Notes: a model not told the origin generated them from the sequence alone. A DNA stretch of 64,000 nucleotides from Morganella psychrotolerans (GCF_001676155.1 NZ_LZEW01000001.1:992001-1056000); one strand, 5' to 3'. Numbered from the stretch's first letter, positions 35,127-44,862 are shown. A program made the numbers and translations.

Positions 35127-35171
35127 AAAACCTCCTGTTTTTATCTCTGTCTGAGATTAAATGTTGTCTTA

Positions 35172-35232
35172 TATACTCTTATTCATTCAAACCGCAGGTT
35201 CGTTGGCTGCATCCTGAATGACGTTGGGTATA
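35172..35232. repeat. ERIC element, short form (61 bp), upstream of yebF
   Basis: TATACTCTTATTCATTCAAA, then CGCAGGTTCGTTGGCTGCAT and GAATGACGTTGGGTATA. Most of the interior is deleted, and the remaining arms form one hairpin. Confidence 0.9.
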
Positions 35233-35308
35233 AAATTTCACTTAAATCTTATGCATGTGACATTAACATATTTATTATCAGGAAATTGTGACATTTGTTA
35301 GATATTTG

Positions 35309-35593
35309 TTACCGATCGTTGTCGTCGCTGTCATCATCATAGTCATCAGATTCTGCGTCGTAGTTATCTGTTGAATAGCCATCTGTTGCATTATCATCTG
35401 TAGCATAATCGTCAGCGTCATCTTCATCAAACAGCACGCGGACCTGTTCTCCGTCCTTATGCTGCTCGCGTAATTCTGCCGCAACCAGTGCAATAGCCTC
35501 ACCACTGCTCATGCCGTCCTGCATCAGCGCATGGATACGTTCAACTGCTGCCTGTTGTTCTTCGTGATTTAATACGGGAATACCGCTGGACAT
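35309..35593 (-). CDS. yoaH: YoaH (UPF0181) protein with an extended acidic tail
   Basis: About 94 residues. The first ~55 match E. coli YoaH ([20 protein letters not shown], then [14 protein letters not shown]). E. coli YoaH ends soon after (~59 residues), but here a tail of some 40 residues follows, made almost only of Asp, with Tyr, Thr, Ser, Asn and Ala (for example [14 protein letters not shown]). The coding DNA is GAT/GAC-rich and looks expanded by repeat slippage. The start at 35593 has AAGGTA 5 bp upstream. It is divergent from pabB here. Function unknown. Confidence 0.8.
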   Translation of the reverse strand: MSSGIPVLNHEEQQAAVERIHALMQDGMSSGEAIALVAAELREQHKDGEQVRVLFDEDDADDYATDDNATDGYSTDNYDAESDDYDDDSDDNDR

Positions 35594-35720
35594 AATTACC
35601 TTCTGTAACATATCGGCAAAAAACGCATTATACTCACAAAGGCCGCCGCACGCATCTGCCCGTTTTCAGTTAAGATAGTGCGATGTTTTCCTGAGAATTC
35701 GTTTACTGACAGACCAAATC

Positions 35721-37103
35721 ATGACACAACATTCAATACCTGTACTGACACCGCTTGATTACCATCCCGGACTTGCCGTCACGCTGTTCGCGCCGCTGGC
35801 TCATCTGCCACAGGCTGTGCTGCTGCACTCGGGTGATGCTCAGCATCAGCATAACCGCTTTGATATTCTGACAGCCGACCCGGTAATGACCCTGACGACC
35901 CGGGGCGATGATACCGTTACTGAAGATAACCGGGGTCAGTCTGTCTGTCAGAAAAGTGATCCGTTCCGATTACTTGACGATGCCCTGGCGCAGTGCGGGT
36001 TTTCTCCCTGCCCGCAGGATGATTATCCGTTTATGGGGGGCGCACTCGGGCTGTGGGGATATGACCTCGGACGCCGCACAGAATCCCTGCCGTCACTGGC
36101 ACGTAATGAACTCAATATTCCGGATATGGCAGTGGGTTTGTATGACTGGGCTATCATTGTGGACAACCATCGCCGCTGTGCCACACTGATTACTTATGAC
36201 GATCCTGCTGCGCGTCTTGCGTGGTTACAGATACAGCGGGACGCAGCCCCCGCGCAGGCTGTTCCGTTTGCACTGACCGGCGGTTGGCAGTCAGACATGA
36301 GTGAGGCGGAATATCATGAGAAAATCGCCCGTATTCATGAGTATCTGCAGGCCGGGGACTGCTATCAGGTGAATCTGGCACAACGTTTCACCGCCCCTTA
36401 TGAAGGGGATGAATGGCAGGCGTTTCTTTTGCTGAATGCAGAAAATAAAGCGCCGTTCTCTGCATTTCTGCGCCTGGCGGATGCAGCGGTTATCTCTGTT
36501 TCACCGGAGCGCTTCCTGTCGCTGAAAAACGGCACAGTGCAGACACGTCCGATAAAAGGTACCCGTCCGCGCCACCCGGAAGATGCACAGGCTGATGAGA
36601 AAGAAAAACAGGCTCTTGCCGCATCCGAAAAAGACCGCGCCGAGAACCTGATGATTGTTGACCTGATGCGCAATGATATCGGACGGGTTGCACGACCGGG
36701 CTCTGTCAGTGTGCCGTCACTGTTTGCCGTCGAGGCATTTCCGGCTGTGTATCATCTGGTCAGTACCATTACCGCCGAATTACCGCCGCAATGCCATGCG
36801 GCTGATTTACTGCGCGCCTGCTTTCCGGGTGGATCAATTACCGGCGCGCCGAAAATCCGTGCGATGGAAATTATTGAAGAGCTGGAACCTTACCGCCGAC
36901 ATTCCTATTGCGGGTCAATCGGCTATATTAGTTTCTGCGGAACCATGGATACCAATATTGCTATCCGTACCCTGATTGCCGAAGACAACCGGCTTTACTG
37001 CAAAGCGGGTGGCGGTATTGTGGCAGACAGCCGCGCCGCAGATGAATATCAGGAAACATTCGATAAACTGGGGCGGATTTTACCCGTTCTGCCGGAGAAA
37101 TAA
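35721..37103 (+). CDS. pabB: Aminodeoxychorismate synthase component I
   Basis: A 460-residue enzyme of folate synthesis that, with PabA, converts chorismate and glutamine to 4-amino-4-deoxychorismate. The C-terminal chorismate-binding domain shows VQTRPIKGTRPR (catalytic lysine region), LMIVDLMRNDIGRV, GGSITGAPKIRAMEIIEELE and a final GGGIVADSRAADEYQET. Length is typical. nudL follows after 3 bp, so both are on one transcript. Confidence 0.96.
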   Translation: MTQHSIPVLTPLDYHPGLAVTLFAPLAHLPQAVLLHSGDAQHQHNRFDILTADPVMTLTTRGDDTVTEDNRGQSVCQKSDPFRLLDDALAQCGFSPCPQDDYPFMGGALGLWGYDLGRRTESLPSLARNELNIPDMAVGLYDWAIIVDNHRRCATLITYDDPAARLAWLQIQRDAAPAQAVPFALTGGWQSDMSEAEYHEKIARIHEYLQAGDCYQVNLAQRFTAPYEGDEWQAFLLLNAENKAPFSAFLRLADAAVISVSPERFLSLKNGTVQTRPIKGTRPRHPEDAQADEKEKQALAASEKDRAENLMIVDLMRNDIGRVARPGSVSVPSLFAVEAFPAVYHLVSTITAELPPQCHAADLLRACFPGGSITGAPKIRAMEIIEELEPYRRHSYCGSIGYISFCGTMDTNIAIRTLIAEDNRLYCKAGGGIVADSRAADEYQETFDKLGRILPVLPEK

Positions 37104-37106
37104 CTC

Positions 37107-37673
37107 ATGAATTCACTGGCGCAGTTTATCCCCCGTTTTCAGTTAATCCGCCCGGAAGAGGCAGAAATCACAGGGCAGCGTGATCGCCATGCGGCTGTTT
37201 TGCTTCCGATCACGGACAAACCCCGGCCGGGTATATTACTGACCCTGCGCGCCGCCTCACTGCGATCCCATCCGGGTCAGATTTCACTGCCCGGCGGCGC
37301 GGCGGACCCGGGTGATACCTCCCCGGTTGCCACCGCCCTGCGCGAGGCTCAGGAAGAAATTGCCATCCCGCCGCAATCGGTACAGGTGCTGGGGCAGATG
37401 GCGCCGGTTGACAGTGTGACAGGTTTTCGCGTAACCCCGGTTGTCGGGATAGTTCCCTCTTCACTGGTCTTGCGGAGTAACCCGCAGGAAGTCGCTGATA
37501 TCTTTGAGCTGCCGCTGGATGCCGCTCTTGATGTAAGCCGTTACCGCTATATTGATATGAAACGCAATACCGTGGAGCGCCGCCTGTATTTTTGTCTGTA
37601 TGAAGGAAGAATGATTTGGGGACTGACTGCGGGCATTTTATATCGGCTGGCAACGCAAGTTAAAAATGATTAA
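37107..37673 (+). CDS. nudL: Nudix coenzyme A pyrophosphatase
   Basis: A 188-residue Nudix hydrolase of the YeaB/NudL type. The CoA motif LLTLRAASLRSHPGQISLPG leads into the Nudix box GGAADPGDTSPVATALREAQEEIAI, in which the catalytic REAQEE is intact (the usual Gly near the end is Ala). It hydrolyses CoA and related compounds. It is translationally close to pabB (3-bp gap), as in E. coli. Confidence 0.93.
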   Translation: MNSLAQFIPRFQLIRPEEAEITGQRDRHAAVLLPITDKPRPGILLTLRAASLRSHPGQISLPGGAADPGDTSPVATALREAQEEIAIPPQSVQVLGQMAPVDSVTGFRVTPVVGIVPSSLVLRSNPQEVADIFELPLDAALDVSRYRYIDMKRNTVERRLYFCLYEGRMIWGLTAGILYRLATQVKND

Positions 37674-37867
37674 TTTGTAACCGAATTCACACTCTTACAC
37701 TATTTTACCCTGTATTTTTTTCATCAACCATGCCTATTTTTTTATCTGAAAACACTGTTACGCAGTAAAAAAATGCGATAAACTGCTTTGTTAGCGTGAG
37801 CAAACAACAGTAAAGTAACGCGCTTTACAATAAATCACTATTACATTGTTTTTTTAAGGAGTCTGAC

Positions 37868-39232
37868 GTGATTAGCGTTTTCGACATGTTTAAAGTGGGC
37901 ATTGGCCCTTCCAGCTCTCACACCGTAGGGCCGATGAAAGCCGGGAAGCAGTTTGTTGATGAATTAGTTGAAAAAGGACTGATCTCACGCGCAACCCGCG
38001 TCTCCGTTGATGTCTACGGCTCACTCTCCTTAACAGGGAAAGGTCATCATACTGATATCGCTATCATCATGGGTCTGGCGGGTAACTTACCGGCAACCGT
38101 GGATATTGATGCTATTCAGGGCTTTATCGCAAATGTCAGTGAAACAGAAAAACTGGCACTGGCAAATGGTCAGCAAACCGTTGATTTTCCGCTTGAAGGC
38201 GGGATGAATTTCCATACCGGTAACCTGCCCCTGCATGAAAACGGCATGAGCATCACTGCATTTGCCGGTAACGACGAACTGTTCACAAAAACCTATTACT
38301 CCGTCGGCGGTGGTTTTATCGTCGATGCGGAACATTTCGGTCAGGATAACGCCAATGAAACACCGGTATCCTATCCGTACGCCAGTGCTGAAGAGTTGCT
38401 GAAGCACTGCCATGAGACCGGTCTGTCTGTCTCCTCTCTGATGATGAAAAATGAGCTGGATCTGCACACCAAAGCAGACATTGACGCGTATTTTGCTGAT
38501 ATCTATAAAACCATGACCGACTGTATCGCGCATGGTCTGGAAACCGAAGGCATTCTGCCGGGTCCGTTGCGTGTACCACGCCGTGCAGCAGCACTGAACC
38601 GACTGATTAATTCCACCGGTAAACTGTCAAATGACCCGATGCAGGTTATTGACCTGGTCAATATGTTTGCACTGGCGGTCAATGAAGAAAATGCCGCCGG
38701 CGGACGTGTTGTGACGGCACCAACCAACGGCGCCTGCGGGATCGTGCCTGCAGTACTGGCTTACTACGACAGTTGCATTGAAAAAGTTACCCCGGATATC
38801 TATCTCCGTTACTTCCTCGCCAGCGGTGCGGTCGGCATTCTGTATAAAATGAATGCATCGATTTCAGGCGCAGAAGTCGGTTGTCAGGGAGAAGTCGGCG
38901 TTGCCTGTTCAATGGCAGCTGCGGGACTGACTGAAATTCTCGGCGGCAGCCCGGAGCAGGTTTGTATCGCGGCTGAAATTGGCATGGAACATAACCTGGG
39001 ATTAACCTGTGACCCTGTCGCCGGACAAGTTCAGGTGCCGTGTATTGAGCGTAACGCGATTGCGTCTGTGAAAGCGATTAATGCCTCGCGGATGGCATTG
39101 CGCCGCACAAGTGCGCCGCGTGTCTCACTCGATAAGGTTATCGAAACCATGTATGAGACAGGCAAAGACATGAATGCCAAATACCGCGAGACATCGCGCG
39201 GTGGCCTGGCGATTAAAGTTCAGTGTGACTGA
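37868..39232 (+). CDS. sdaA: L-serine dehydratase, iron-sulphur type
   Basis: A 454-residue enzyme that converts L-serine to pyruvate and ammonia. The N-terminal beta domain has the signature [17 protein letters not shown]. The C-terminal alpha domain carries the [4Fe-4S] cysteines (GACGIVPA region, [39 protein letters not shown]). The start at 37868 has AAGGAG upstream. Its 194-bp leader has no identified operator. It is more SdaA- than SdaB-like by context after nudL. Confidence 0.94.
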   Translation: MISVFDMFKVGIGPSSSHTVGPMKAGKQFVDELVEKGLISRATRVSVDVYGSLSLTGKGHHTDIAIIMGLAGNLPATVDIDAIQGFIANVSETEKLALANGQQTVDFPLEGGMNFHTGNLPLHENGMSITAFAGNDELFTKTYYSVGGGFIVDAEHFGQDNANETPVSYPYASAEELLKHCHETGLSVSSLMMKNELDLHTKADIDAYFADIYKTMTDCIAHGLETEGILPGPLRVPRRAAALNRLINSTGKLSNDPMQVIDLVNMFALAVNEENAAGGRVVTAPTNGACGIVPAVLAYYDSCIEKVTPDIYLRYFLASGAVGILYKMNASISGAEVGCQGEVGVACSMAAAGLTEILGGSPEQVCIAAEIGMEHNLGLTCDPVAGQVQVPCIERNAIASVKAINASRMALRRTSAPRVSLDKVIETMYETGKDMNAKYRETSRGGLAIKVQCD

Positions 39233-39280
39233 ACCGGACCATGTTGTGATCTGATCCGCAAAACATAATTTTCAGACATT

Positions 39281-39312
39281 AATATCCCTGCAACATTGCA
39301 GGGATATTTTTT
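39281..39312 (+). terminator. Terminator of sdaA
   Basis: Perfect 13-bp stem AATATCCCTGCAA/TTGCAGGGATATT with a two-base loop and T-run. Confidence 0.95.
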
Positions 39313-39723
39313 ACCTGAAGCGCATCAGCATTGCTGTTTTTTTGTTCAAATTTATAATATTTAAAGTAATTATATTAATGATATGTAAAATTCATTAGTT
39401 CATCCCGCTATAAAATACTAAATAATCCCGCCATTCACCTGATAAATGACTCACTCAACATAATTATCATCTTTACTTACATGTTTCGTGTTTCGATTTT
39501 GTTGTTTTCTGACGGAAAGCAAGTTTTTTTTATAATCATAAAATGGTAGTCTTACAATTAATTAGCGCCCCGAAATTAATTACCGCTGCTTAAACGTAAA
39601 TAATTAGCGGTATCACGGGCCTGAGACTATCTTTACACCGGAGTCTTGCGGTTTTTTCCTGACCCATAAAAGATTCTGTGTAATACACAAACACTATCCT
39701 GGCTGATGTTAAGGGGGAGAAAG
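39313..39723 (+). promoter_or_regulatory. Promoter region of manXYZ
   Basis: About 410 bp of AT-rich DNA without a plausible ORF. It must hold the manXYZ promoter. In E. coli this operon is controlled by CRP and Mlc, but I could not point to a convincing site for either here. The last bases, AAGGGGGAGAAAG, are the manX ribosome site. Confidence 0.5.
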
Positions 39724-40707
39724 GTGAGTATAGCCATTATGATTGGCACCCACGGTAAAGCCGCGGAGCAATTACTGCGCACGACTGAAATGTTGATTGG
39801 TGAACAGGAAAACGTTTCCTTCATCGACTTCGTTCCGGGGGAAAATGCCGACACACTGTATGCCAAGTACAATGAAAAGCTGCCCGGTTTATCAACTACC
39901 GACGGGGTATTATTCCTTGTCGATACCTGGGGCGGCAGCCCGTTCAACGCAGCAAACCGTATCGTCACTGAGCAGGATCAGGCGGCAGGCGGCACCAGTA
40001 ATTATGAGATAGTCACAGGGGTGAATGTTCCGATGCTGGTAGAGACTTTTATGTGCCGTGATGATAACCCGTCATTGCAGGAACTGGTCGCTGTCGCACT
40101 CGAAACCGGCCGTGAAGGTATCCGCGCCCTGAAAACACAGGAAGCAGAAGCACCAAAAGCGGCACCAGCGCCAAAACCGGCTGCAAAACCTGCGGCACCT
40201 GCCGGTCCCGGCGGACATATGATTATTTCACTTGCGCGTATCGATGACCGTCTTATTCACGGTCAGGTTGCAACACGCTGGACCAAAGAAACGAATGTGA
40301 AGCGTATTATTGTCGTCAGTGATGATGTCGCAAAAGATACTGTCCGATCCACATTACTCAAGCAGGTAGCACCTCCGGGCGTTACTGCTCACGTCGTTGA
40401 TGTCGATAAAATGATCCGTGTCTGGAATAACCCGAAATACGCCAATGAACGTTGTATGCTGCTGTTTACTAACCCGGCAGATGTACTGCGTCTGGTTGAG
40501 GGCGGTGTCAATATCACGACCGTGAATATCGGCGGGATGGCATTCCACGAAGGCAAGAAACAGGTTAATAATGCAATTTCTATCGATAGTGACGATATCG
40601 TTGCATTCAAGGCCTTAAATGAACGGAACATTGAGCTGGAAGCCCGCAAAGTGTCTACCGATTCAAAAATAAAAATGATGGATTTAATCAGCAAAGCTGA
40701 AAGTTAA
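39724..40707 (+). CDS. manX: Mannose PTS enzyme IIAB
   Basis: A 327-residue cytoplasmic phosphotransferase. The IIA domain (1-135) has the phosphorylated His10 (MIGTHGKAAEQLL). An Ala/Pro/Lys-rich hinge (about 140-165) joins it to the IIB domain, whose active histidine lies in ARIDDRLIHGQVATRW. It passes phosphate from HPr to mannose, glucose or glucosamine entering through ManYZ. Translation starts at the GTG at 39724 after GGGGGAGA. The frame upstream to 39706 is not part of the family sequence. Confidence 0.96.
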   Translation: MSIAIMIGTHGKAAEQLLRTTEMLIGEQENVSFIDFVPGENADTLYAKYNEKLPGLSTTDGVLFLVDTWGGSPFNAANRIVTEQDQAAGGTSNYEIVTGVNVPMLVETFMCRDDNPSLQELVAVALETGREGIRALKTQEAEAPKAAPAPKPAAKPAAPAGPGGHMIISLARIDDRLIHGQVATRWTKETNVKRIIVVSDDVAKDTVRSTLLKQVAPPGVTAHVVDVDKMIRVWNNPKYANERCMLLFTNPADVLRLVEGGVNITTVNIGGMAFHEGKKQVNNAISIDSDDIVAFKALNERNIELEARKVSTDSKIKMMDLISKAES

Positions 40708-40770
40708 TTTGACCCATTACTCAATGCAAAATTTGTTTTTCACAACATGATTGGTTAAAGGAGAAAGACA

Positions 40771-41565
40771 ATGGAACTTTCCGTTGTACAAATCGTCCTG
40801 GTCTTCATCGTTGCCTGTGTCGCAGGTATGGGGTCAATCCTCGATGAATTCCAGTTTCACCGCCCTCTGGTCGCCTGTACGTTGATGGGGATTGTACTGG
40901 GTGATATGAAAACAGGGATAATGATCGGCGGTACGCTGGAAATGATCGCCCTGGGCTGGATGAACATTGGTGCGGCAGTCGCACCGGATGCGGCGCTGGC
41001 GTCCATCATTTCCACCATTCTGGTTATTGCCGGCGGGCAAAATATCGGTGCCGGTATTGCACTTGCTATTCCGCTGGCCGCAGCCGGTCAGGTACTGACG
41101 ATTATCGTCCGTACTATTACTGTCGCCTTCCAGCACATGGGGGACCGTGCCGCAGATAAGGGGAACCTCTCCGCGCTGGGCTTTATCCATGTCGGCGCCC
41201 TGCTGCTTCAGGCAATGCGTATCGCTATTCCGGCGGTTATCGTTGCAGTATCAGTCGGGACAGATGTTGTCCGTGAAATGCTGGATTCCATTCCTGACTG
41301 GGTCACTCACGGTCTGAATATCGCCGGAGGCATGATCGTTGTTGTCGGTTACGCCATGGTGATTAACATGATGCGTGCCGGTTACCTGATGCCATTCTTC
41401 TACTTAGGCTTCGTGACTGCCGCATTCACAGATTTCAACCTGGTTGCCCTGGGTGTTATCGGGACTGTGATGGCTGTGCTGTATATCCAGCTCAGTCCGA
41501 AATACAACAAATCGGAAGTCGTTGTCGCTGCCGGCAAGAACGACCTCGATAACGAGTTAGACTAA
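40771..41565 (+). CDS. manY: Mannose PTS enzyme IIC
   Basis: A 264-residue membrane subunit of the mannose-family permease (MELSVVQIVLVFIVACVAGM, then GSILDEFQFHRPLVACTLMG). With ManZ it forms the sugar channel. It follows manX by 63 bp with an AAGGAGAAAG site. In E. coli the ManYZ pair is also the entry point for phage lambda DNA and some bacteriocins. Confidence 0.96.
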   Translation: MELSVVQIVLVFIVACVAGMGSILDEFQFHRPLVACTLMGIVLGDMKTGIMIGGTLEMIALGWMNIGAAVAPDAALASIISTILVIAGGQNIGAGIALAIPLAAAGQVLTIIVRTITVAFQHMGDRAADKGNLSALGFIHVGALLLQAMRIAIPAVIVAVSVGTDVVREMLDSIPDWVTHGLNIAGGMIVVVGYAMVINMMRAGYLMPFFYLGFVTAAFTDFNLVALGVIGTVMAVLYIQLSPKYNKSEVVVAAGKNDLDNELD

Positions 41566-41578
41566 GAAGGTGAACAAC

Positions 41579-42436
41579 ATGGTTGATACAACAAGCAACA
41601 TAACTGCAAAAAAACAGTTAAGAAAGAGCGATATCCGTGGTGTGTTCATCCGCTCAAACCTGTTTCAGGGGTCGTGGAACTTTGAACGTATGCAGGCGAT
41701 GGGTTACGCCTTCTCCATGGTGCCGGTTATCCGCCGTCTTTATCCTGAAAATAACGACGAGCGCCGTCAGGCTATCAAACGCCACATGGAATTCTTCAAC
41801 ACGCATCCGTATATGGCAGCCCCTATCCTCGGGGTAACCTGTGCGATGGAAGAGCAGCGCGCCAATGGTGCTGATATCGACGATGGTGCCATCAATGGTA
41901 TCAAAGTCGGTCTGATGGGACCGTTAGCCGGTGTGGGTGACCCTATTTTCTGGGGAACCGTGCGTCCGGTATTTGCCGCACTCGGTGCCGGTATTGCCAT
42001 GACCGGCAGCCTGCTCGGGCCACTGCTGTTCTTCTTCCTGTTCAATATCGTCCGCCTTGCCACCCGTTACTACGGTGTGACGTACGGCTATAAAAAAGGA
42101 TTGGATATCGTTCAGGATATGGGCGGCGGCTTCCTCCAGAAACTGACAGAAGGCGCCTCTATTCTCGGCCTCTTTGTCATGGGGGCGCTGGTGAACAAAT
42201 GGACAAAAGTGAATATTCCGCTGGTGGTATCGGAGATTAAAAACCCGACCACAGGCGAGATAGATGTCACCACTGTCCAGACCATTCTTAACCAGTTGAT
42301 GCCGGGTCTGATGCCACTGTTGCTTACCTTCGGGTGTATGTGGCTGCTGCGCCGCAAAGTAAATGCGCTGCTGATTATTATCGGTTTCTTTGTGCTCGGT
42401 ATTCTGGGTTACGTTTTCGGTTTCCTGGCACCGTAA
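41579..42436 (+). CDS. manZ: Mannose PTS enzyme IID
   Basis: A 285-residue membrane subunit. The family core includes DIRGVFIRSNLFQGSWNFER, then GLMGPLAGVGDPIFWGTVRP and FLQKLTEGASILGLFVMGAL. The start at 41579 gives MVDTT as in E. coli, with AAGGTG 6 bp upstream. A GTG at 41570 is possible but unlikely. It contains an intact A7 run near its start, unlike the six genes broken at such runs elsewhere. Confidence 0.95.
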   Translation: MVDTTSNITAKKQLRKSDIRGVFIRSNLFQGSWNFERMQAMGYAFSMVPVIRRLYPENNDERRQAIKRHMEFFNTHPYMAAPILGVTCAMEEQRANGADIDDGAINGIKVGLMGPLAGVGDPIFWGTVRPVFAALGAGIAMTGSLLGPLLFFFLFNIVRLATRYYGVTYGYKKGLDIVQDMGGGFLQKLTEGASILGLFVMGALVNKWTKVNIPLVVSEIKNPTTGEIDVTTVQTILNQLMPGLMPLLLTFGCMWLLRRKVNALLIIIGFFVLGILGYVFGFLAP

Positions 42437-42462
42437 TCAGTAAAAAAGTATGTTAGTTTAAG

Positions 42463-42487
42463 CGGGAGGAAAACCTCCCGTTTTTTA
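42463..42487 (+). terminator. Terminator of manXYZ
   Basis: CGGGAGG-AAAA-CCTCCCG followed by T6. Confidence 0.95.
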
Positions 42488-42515
42488 TTGCCGCTTCCGG
42501 GGAAAAGAAACCACC

Positions 42516-42974
42516 ATGACTATTAACGATATCATTTTACTGTGTGTAATTATTCTGATGCTGCTGTTTGCGGCCTATGACGAATTTATCGTCAATACAC
42601 TGAAAGGTAAAACGCAGTTACGGGTCAAACTCAAACGTAACCACCGTGCTGATGCCGTTATTTTCATCTTTCTTATTGGTATTGTTATTTATAATAATAT
42701 AACCGGACATGGTAGTGCATTAACAACCTATTTACTTTCCGCCTGTATTATCATTGCAATCTATCTGGCTTTTATTCGTTCACCCAAGTTATATTTTAAG
42801 CAGGATGGATTCTTTTATGCGAATGCCTTTATTAAATATAATAGAATAAAAACAATGAATTTATCTGAAGACGGCATTCTTCTTGTGGGTTTGGAAAATC
42901 GAAAAATCTACATTAAGGTATCTCATCTTGATGATTTACAACAAATTTACAATTTCATGGTTAATAATAAATAA
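42516..42974 (+). CDS. yobD: YobD, DUF986 inner-membrane protein
   Basis: A 152-residue protein with three hydrophobic helices (NDIILLCVIILMLLFAAYDE, VIFIFLIGIVIYNN, LLSACIIIAIYLAFI) and a cytoplasmic C-terminal half, matching DUF986/YobD. It lies between manZ and mntP as in E. coli. Function unknown. A perfect 16-bp hairpin follows. Confidence 0.9.
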   Translation: MTINDIILLCVIILMLLFAAYDEFIVNTLKGKTQLRVKLKRNHRADAVIFIFLIGIVIYNNITGHGSALTTYLLSACIIIAIYLAFIRSPKLYFKQDGFFYANAFIKYNRIKTMNLSEDGILLVGLENRKIYIKVSHLDDLQQIYNFMVNNK

Positions 42975-43000
42975 TTACCCTTTATTTTTATCCCCCTATA

Positions 43001-43036
43001 AAAATAAAGACTAATATCAATATTAGTCTTTATTTT
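43001..43036. terminator. Bidirectional terminator after yobD
   Basis: AAAATAAAGACTAATA and TATTAGTCTTTATTTT pair perfectly over 16 bp around a TCAA loop. Confidence 0.9.
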
Positions 43037-43056
43037 CTTATTTAAAATCACGCAAT

Positions 43057-43075
43057 GAAAATCATTCTCATTAGC
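43057..43075. promoter_or_regulatory. Fur box in the mntP promoter region
   Basis: Read on the minus strand, GCTAATGAGAATGATTTTC matches the Fur consensus at 15 of 19 positions. E. coli mntP responds to Fur as well as to MntR. A -10-like TATCTT near 43124 would place this box upstream of the promoter. Confidence 0.55.
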
Positions 43076-43136
43076 ATCTTTTAAAACCAGAATATCAATT
43101 CTTGCCTTTTTTATTTTCTGTGATATCTTTCCGGTC

Positions 43137-43330
43137 ACGTCATTGGGGAGTAGCCTGTTCTATTATTCACCTCTCAGGTAAATAACAGAAAATCCGTGTC
43201 AACATGCTCGCTGGATATTATATCAGCGTGGTACGGATGCCGTTTCGGTTGGCAAGACCATAGACACACATTTCACCGGAGGTCGGGGATGATTTGTGTG
43301 TATATGGATAGCTACCCGACCGAGACTGAG
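43137..43330 (+). promoter_or_regulatory. yybP-ykoY manganese riboswitch in the mntP leader
   Basis: Conserved blocks are in the expected order: CATTGGGGAGTAGCC (43141-43155), GTCAACATGCTCGCTGG (43198-43214), TTGGCAAGACCATAGACAC (from 43249) and ACCCGACCGAGACT (43313-43326), ending at the mntP ribosome site. The L1 and L3 type loops and the P1 closing arms fit the Mn-sensing yybP-ykoY class known for mntP. The open frame across it (from 43196) is not a real N-terminus. Confidence 0.93.
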
Positions 43331-43333
43331 TTT

Positions 43334-43903
43334 ATGAGTTTTTATGCCACCCTCGTCCTCGCCCTGGCCCTCTCTATGGATGCCTTCGCCGTTGCTGTCT
43401 GCAAAGGCGCTACCTTGCACAAACCCCCTTTACGCGAAGCTCTGCGCACCGGTTTAATCTTTGGTGTCATTGAAGCGATCACACCGCTTATCGGCTGGAC
43501 AATCGGTATTTTTGCCAGCCAGTATGTTATCGAGTGGGATCACTGGATTGCGTTTGCGCTGTTATTTATTCTCGGCGCCCGTATGATCTACAACAGTATC
43601 ACTGCCGGTGATGATTGCTGCGCCCAACACGAAAAACCACAGCGCCACAGTGCAATGCACCTTGCCACAACCGCCGTTGCCACCAGCCTGGATGCCATGG
43701 CAATTGGTGTTGGTCTGGCGTTTCTGGAAGTCAATATCGTGCACACTGCCATGACTATCGGGCTGATGACCATGATAATGGCCACCACCGGGATGATTTT
43801 GGGTCGCTATATCGGCCCTATGCTGGGTAAACGCGCGGAAATTGCTGGCGGGGTTGTCCTGATCCTGATTGGATTCACCATCTTATATGAGCACATTGGT
43901 TAA
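43334..43903 (+). CDS. mntP: Manganese exporter MntP
   Basis: A 189-residue inner-membrane protein with two homologous halves of three helices. Each half carries an Asp-Ala motif: [13 protein letters not shown] and [15 protein letters not shown]. It exports Mn(II) and prevents toxicity. The ATG at 43334 is right after the riboswitch, and the length matches E. coli MntP (188). Expression is probably switched on by Mn through the riboswitch, with a Fur box further upstream. Confidence 0.95.
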   Translation: MSFYATLVLALALSMDAFAVAVCKGATLHKPPLREALRTGLIFGVIEAITPLIGWTIGIFASQYVIEWDHWIAFALLFILGARMIYNSITAGDDCCAQHEKPQRHSAMHLATTAVATSLDAMAIGVGLAFLEVNIVHTAMTIGLMTMIMATTGMILGRYIGPMLGKRAEIAGGVVLILIGFTILYEHIG

Positions 43904-43941
43904 TCGGTTCTGCGGTTAATCCGTTCTGCTTTGCTCGCAAT

Positions 43942-43969
43942 AAAATGACCCGCTGTCGCGGGTCATTTT
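43942..43969. terminator. Bidirectional terminator between mntP and rlmA
   Basis: AAAATGACCCGC-TGTC-GCGGGTCATTTT, a perfect 12-bp stem with A/T flanks on both sides. Confidence 0.95.
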
Positions 43970-43971
43970 AT

Positions 43972-44787
43972 TTATGCATCACGCCGGTAAACCCGGATCA
44001 GAAAATCAGTTTCACAGGAAAATTCCGTTTCTGCTGCCAGTTGGGTTTTCACCGCCTCTGTTGCTTTCCACGCAAACGGCGTCATCGAGAGCAAGGCGGT
44101 TGCATCTGCCCCCGCCAATAGCATCGGATATGCTACCTGATACTCCTGTACCGGACTGAATCCCGGGAAACATTCCTCTTTCAGCGGATGAAGATGCACA
44201 TCAGTATAAATCAGAGATTTCAGCTGGTATAAATGACGCGGACCCGGTGTGACGGTCACAATAATCCCGCCCGGCTTCACCACGCGGGTTAGCTCATCCG
44301 GGTTACAGGGAGCATAAATGCGCAATACGCCTTCCAGACTGTTATCTTCAAACGGCAGCCGCTGACTGGACGCCACGCTGAAATTCACCTGCGGATACCG
44401 CTTTGCACCAAAACGTACCGCAACTTTCGCCACATCCAGCCCGTAAACCACGACATCACGCGCAGCAAGGCTTTCCGCCAGCGCGCCGGTGTAATACCCC
44501 TCGCCACAGCCGATATCCAGAACTGCCTGCGCCTGTTCCGGTAAAAACTGGTCAAACGCCGCAATAACCTGATCACGCATCGGGCGATAATGATGATTAT
44601 CCAGAAACGCTCTGCGTGCCTGCATCATCTCTTTACTGTCTCCCGGCTCTTTTGAGCGCTTAAACTGAACAGGTAACAGATTGATATATCCCTCTTTCGC
44701 GAGATCAAACTGATGGTTATTATCGCAACAATAACTGTTTGAACGGCGATCCAGCGGGTGTTGGCAAAGCGGGCATTGGTAAGACAT
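43972..44787 (-). CDS. rlmA: 23S rRNA (guanine745-N1)-methyltransferase
   Basis: A 271-residue enzyme. The N-terminal zinc finger (YQCPLCQHPL, SYCCDNNHQFD) reads the rRNA, and the methyltransferase fold holds the SAM motif AVLDIGCGEGYYTGALAE and APCNPDELTRVVKPGG. It methylates G745 of 23S rRNA. The start at 44787 gives MSYQCPLC. Two further upstream codons are possible. It is convergent with mntP across a shared terminator. Confidence 0.94.
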   Translation of the reverse strand: MSYQCPLCQHPLDRRSNSYCCDNNHQFDLAKEGYINLLPVQFKRSKEPGDSKEMMQARRAFLDNHHYRPMRDQVIAAFDQFLPEQAQAVLDIGCGEGYYTGALAESLAARDVVVYGLDVAKVAVRFGAKRYPQVNFSVASSQRLPFEDNSLEGVLRIYAPCNPDELTRVVKPGGIIVTVTPGPRHLYQLKSLIYTDVHLHPLKEECFPGFSPVQEYQVAYPMLLAGADATALLSMTPFAWKATEAVKTQLAAETEFSCETDFLIRVYRRDA

Positions 44788-44862
44788 AATCATTCACTGT
44801 GAAATAGGATAAGAGTGCAACCGGCAGCGCCGGTAACAGAAAAATTGAGGCAAAACCATATC

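Noticed and set aside
43196-43333. N-terminal extension of mntP
   Set aside because: The sequence is the manganese riboswitch, and the family start is at 43334.
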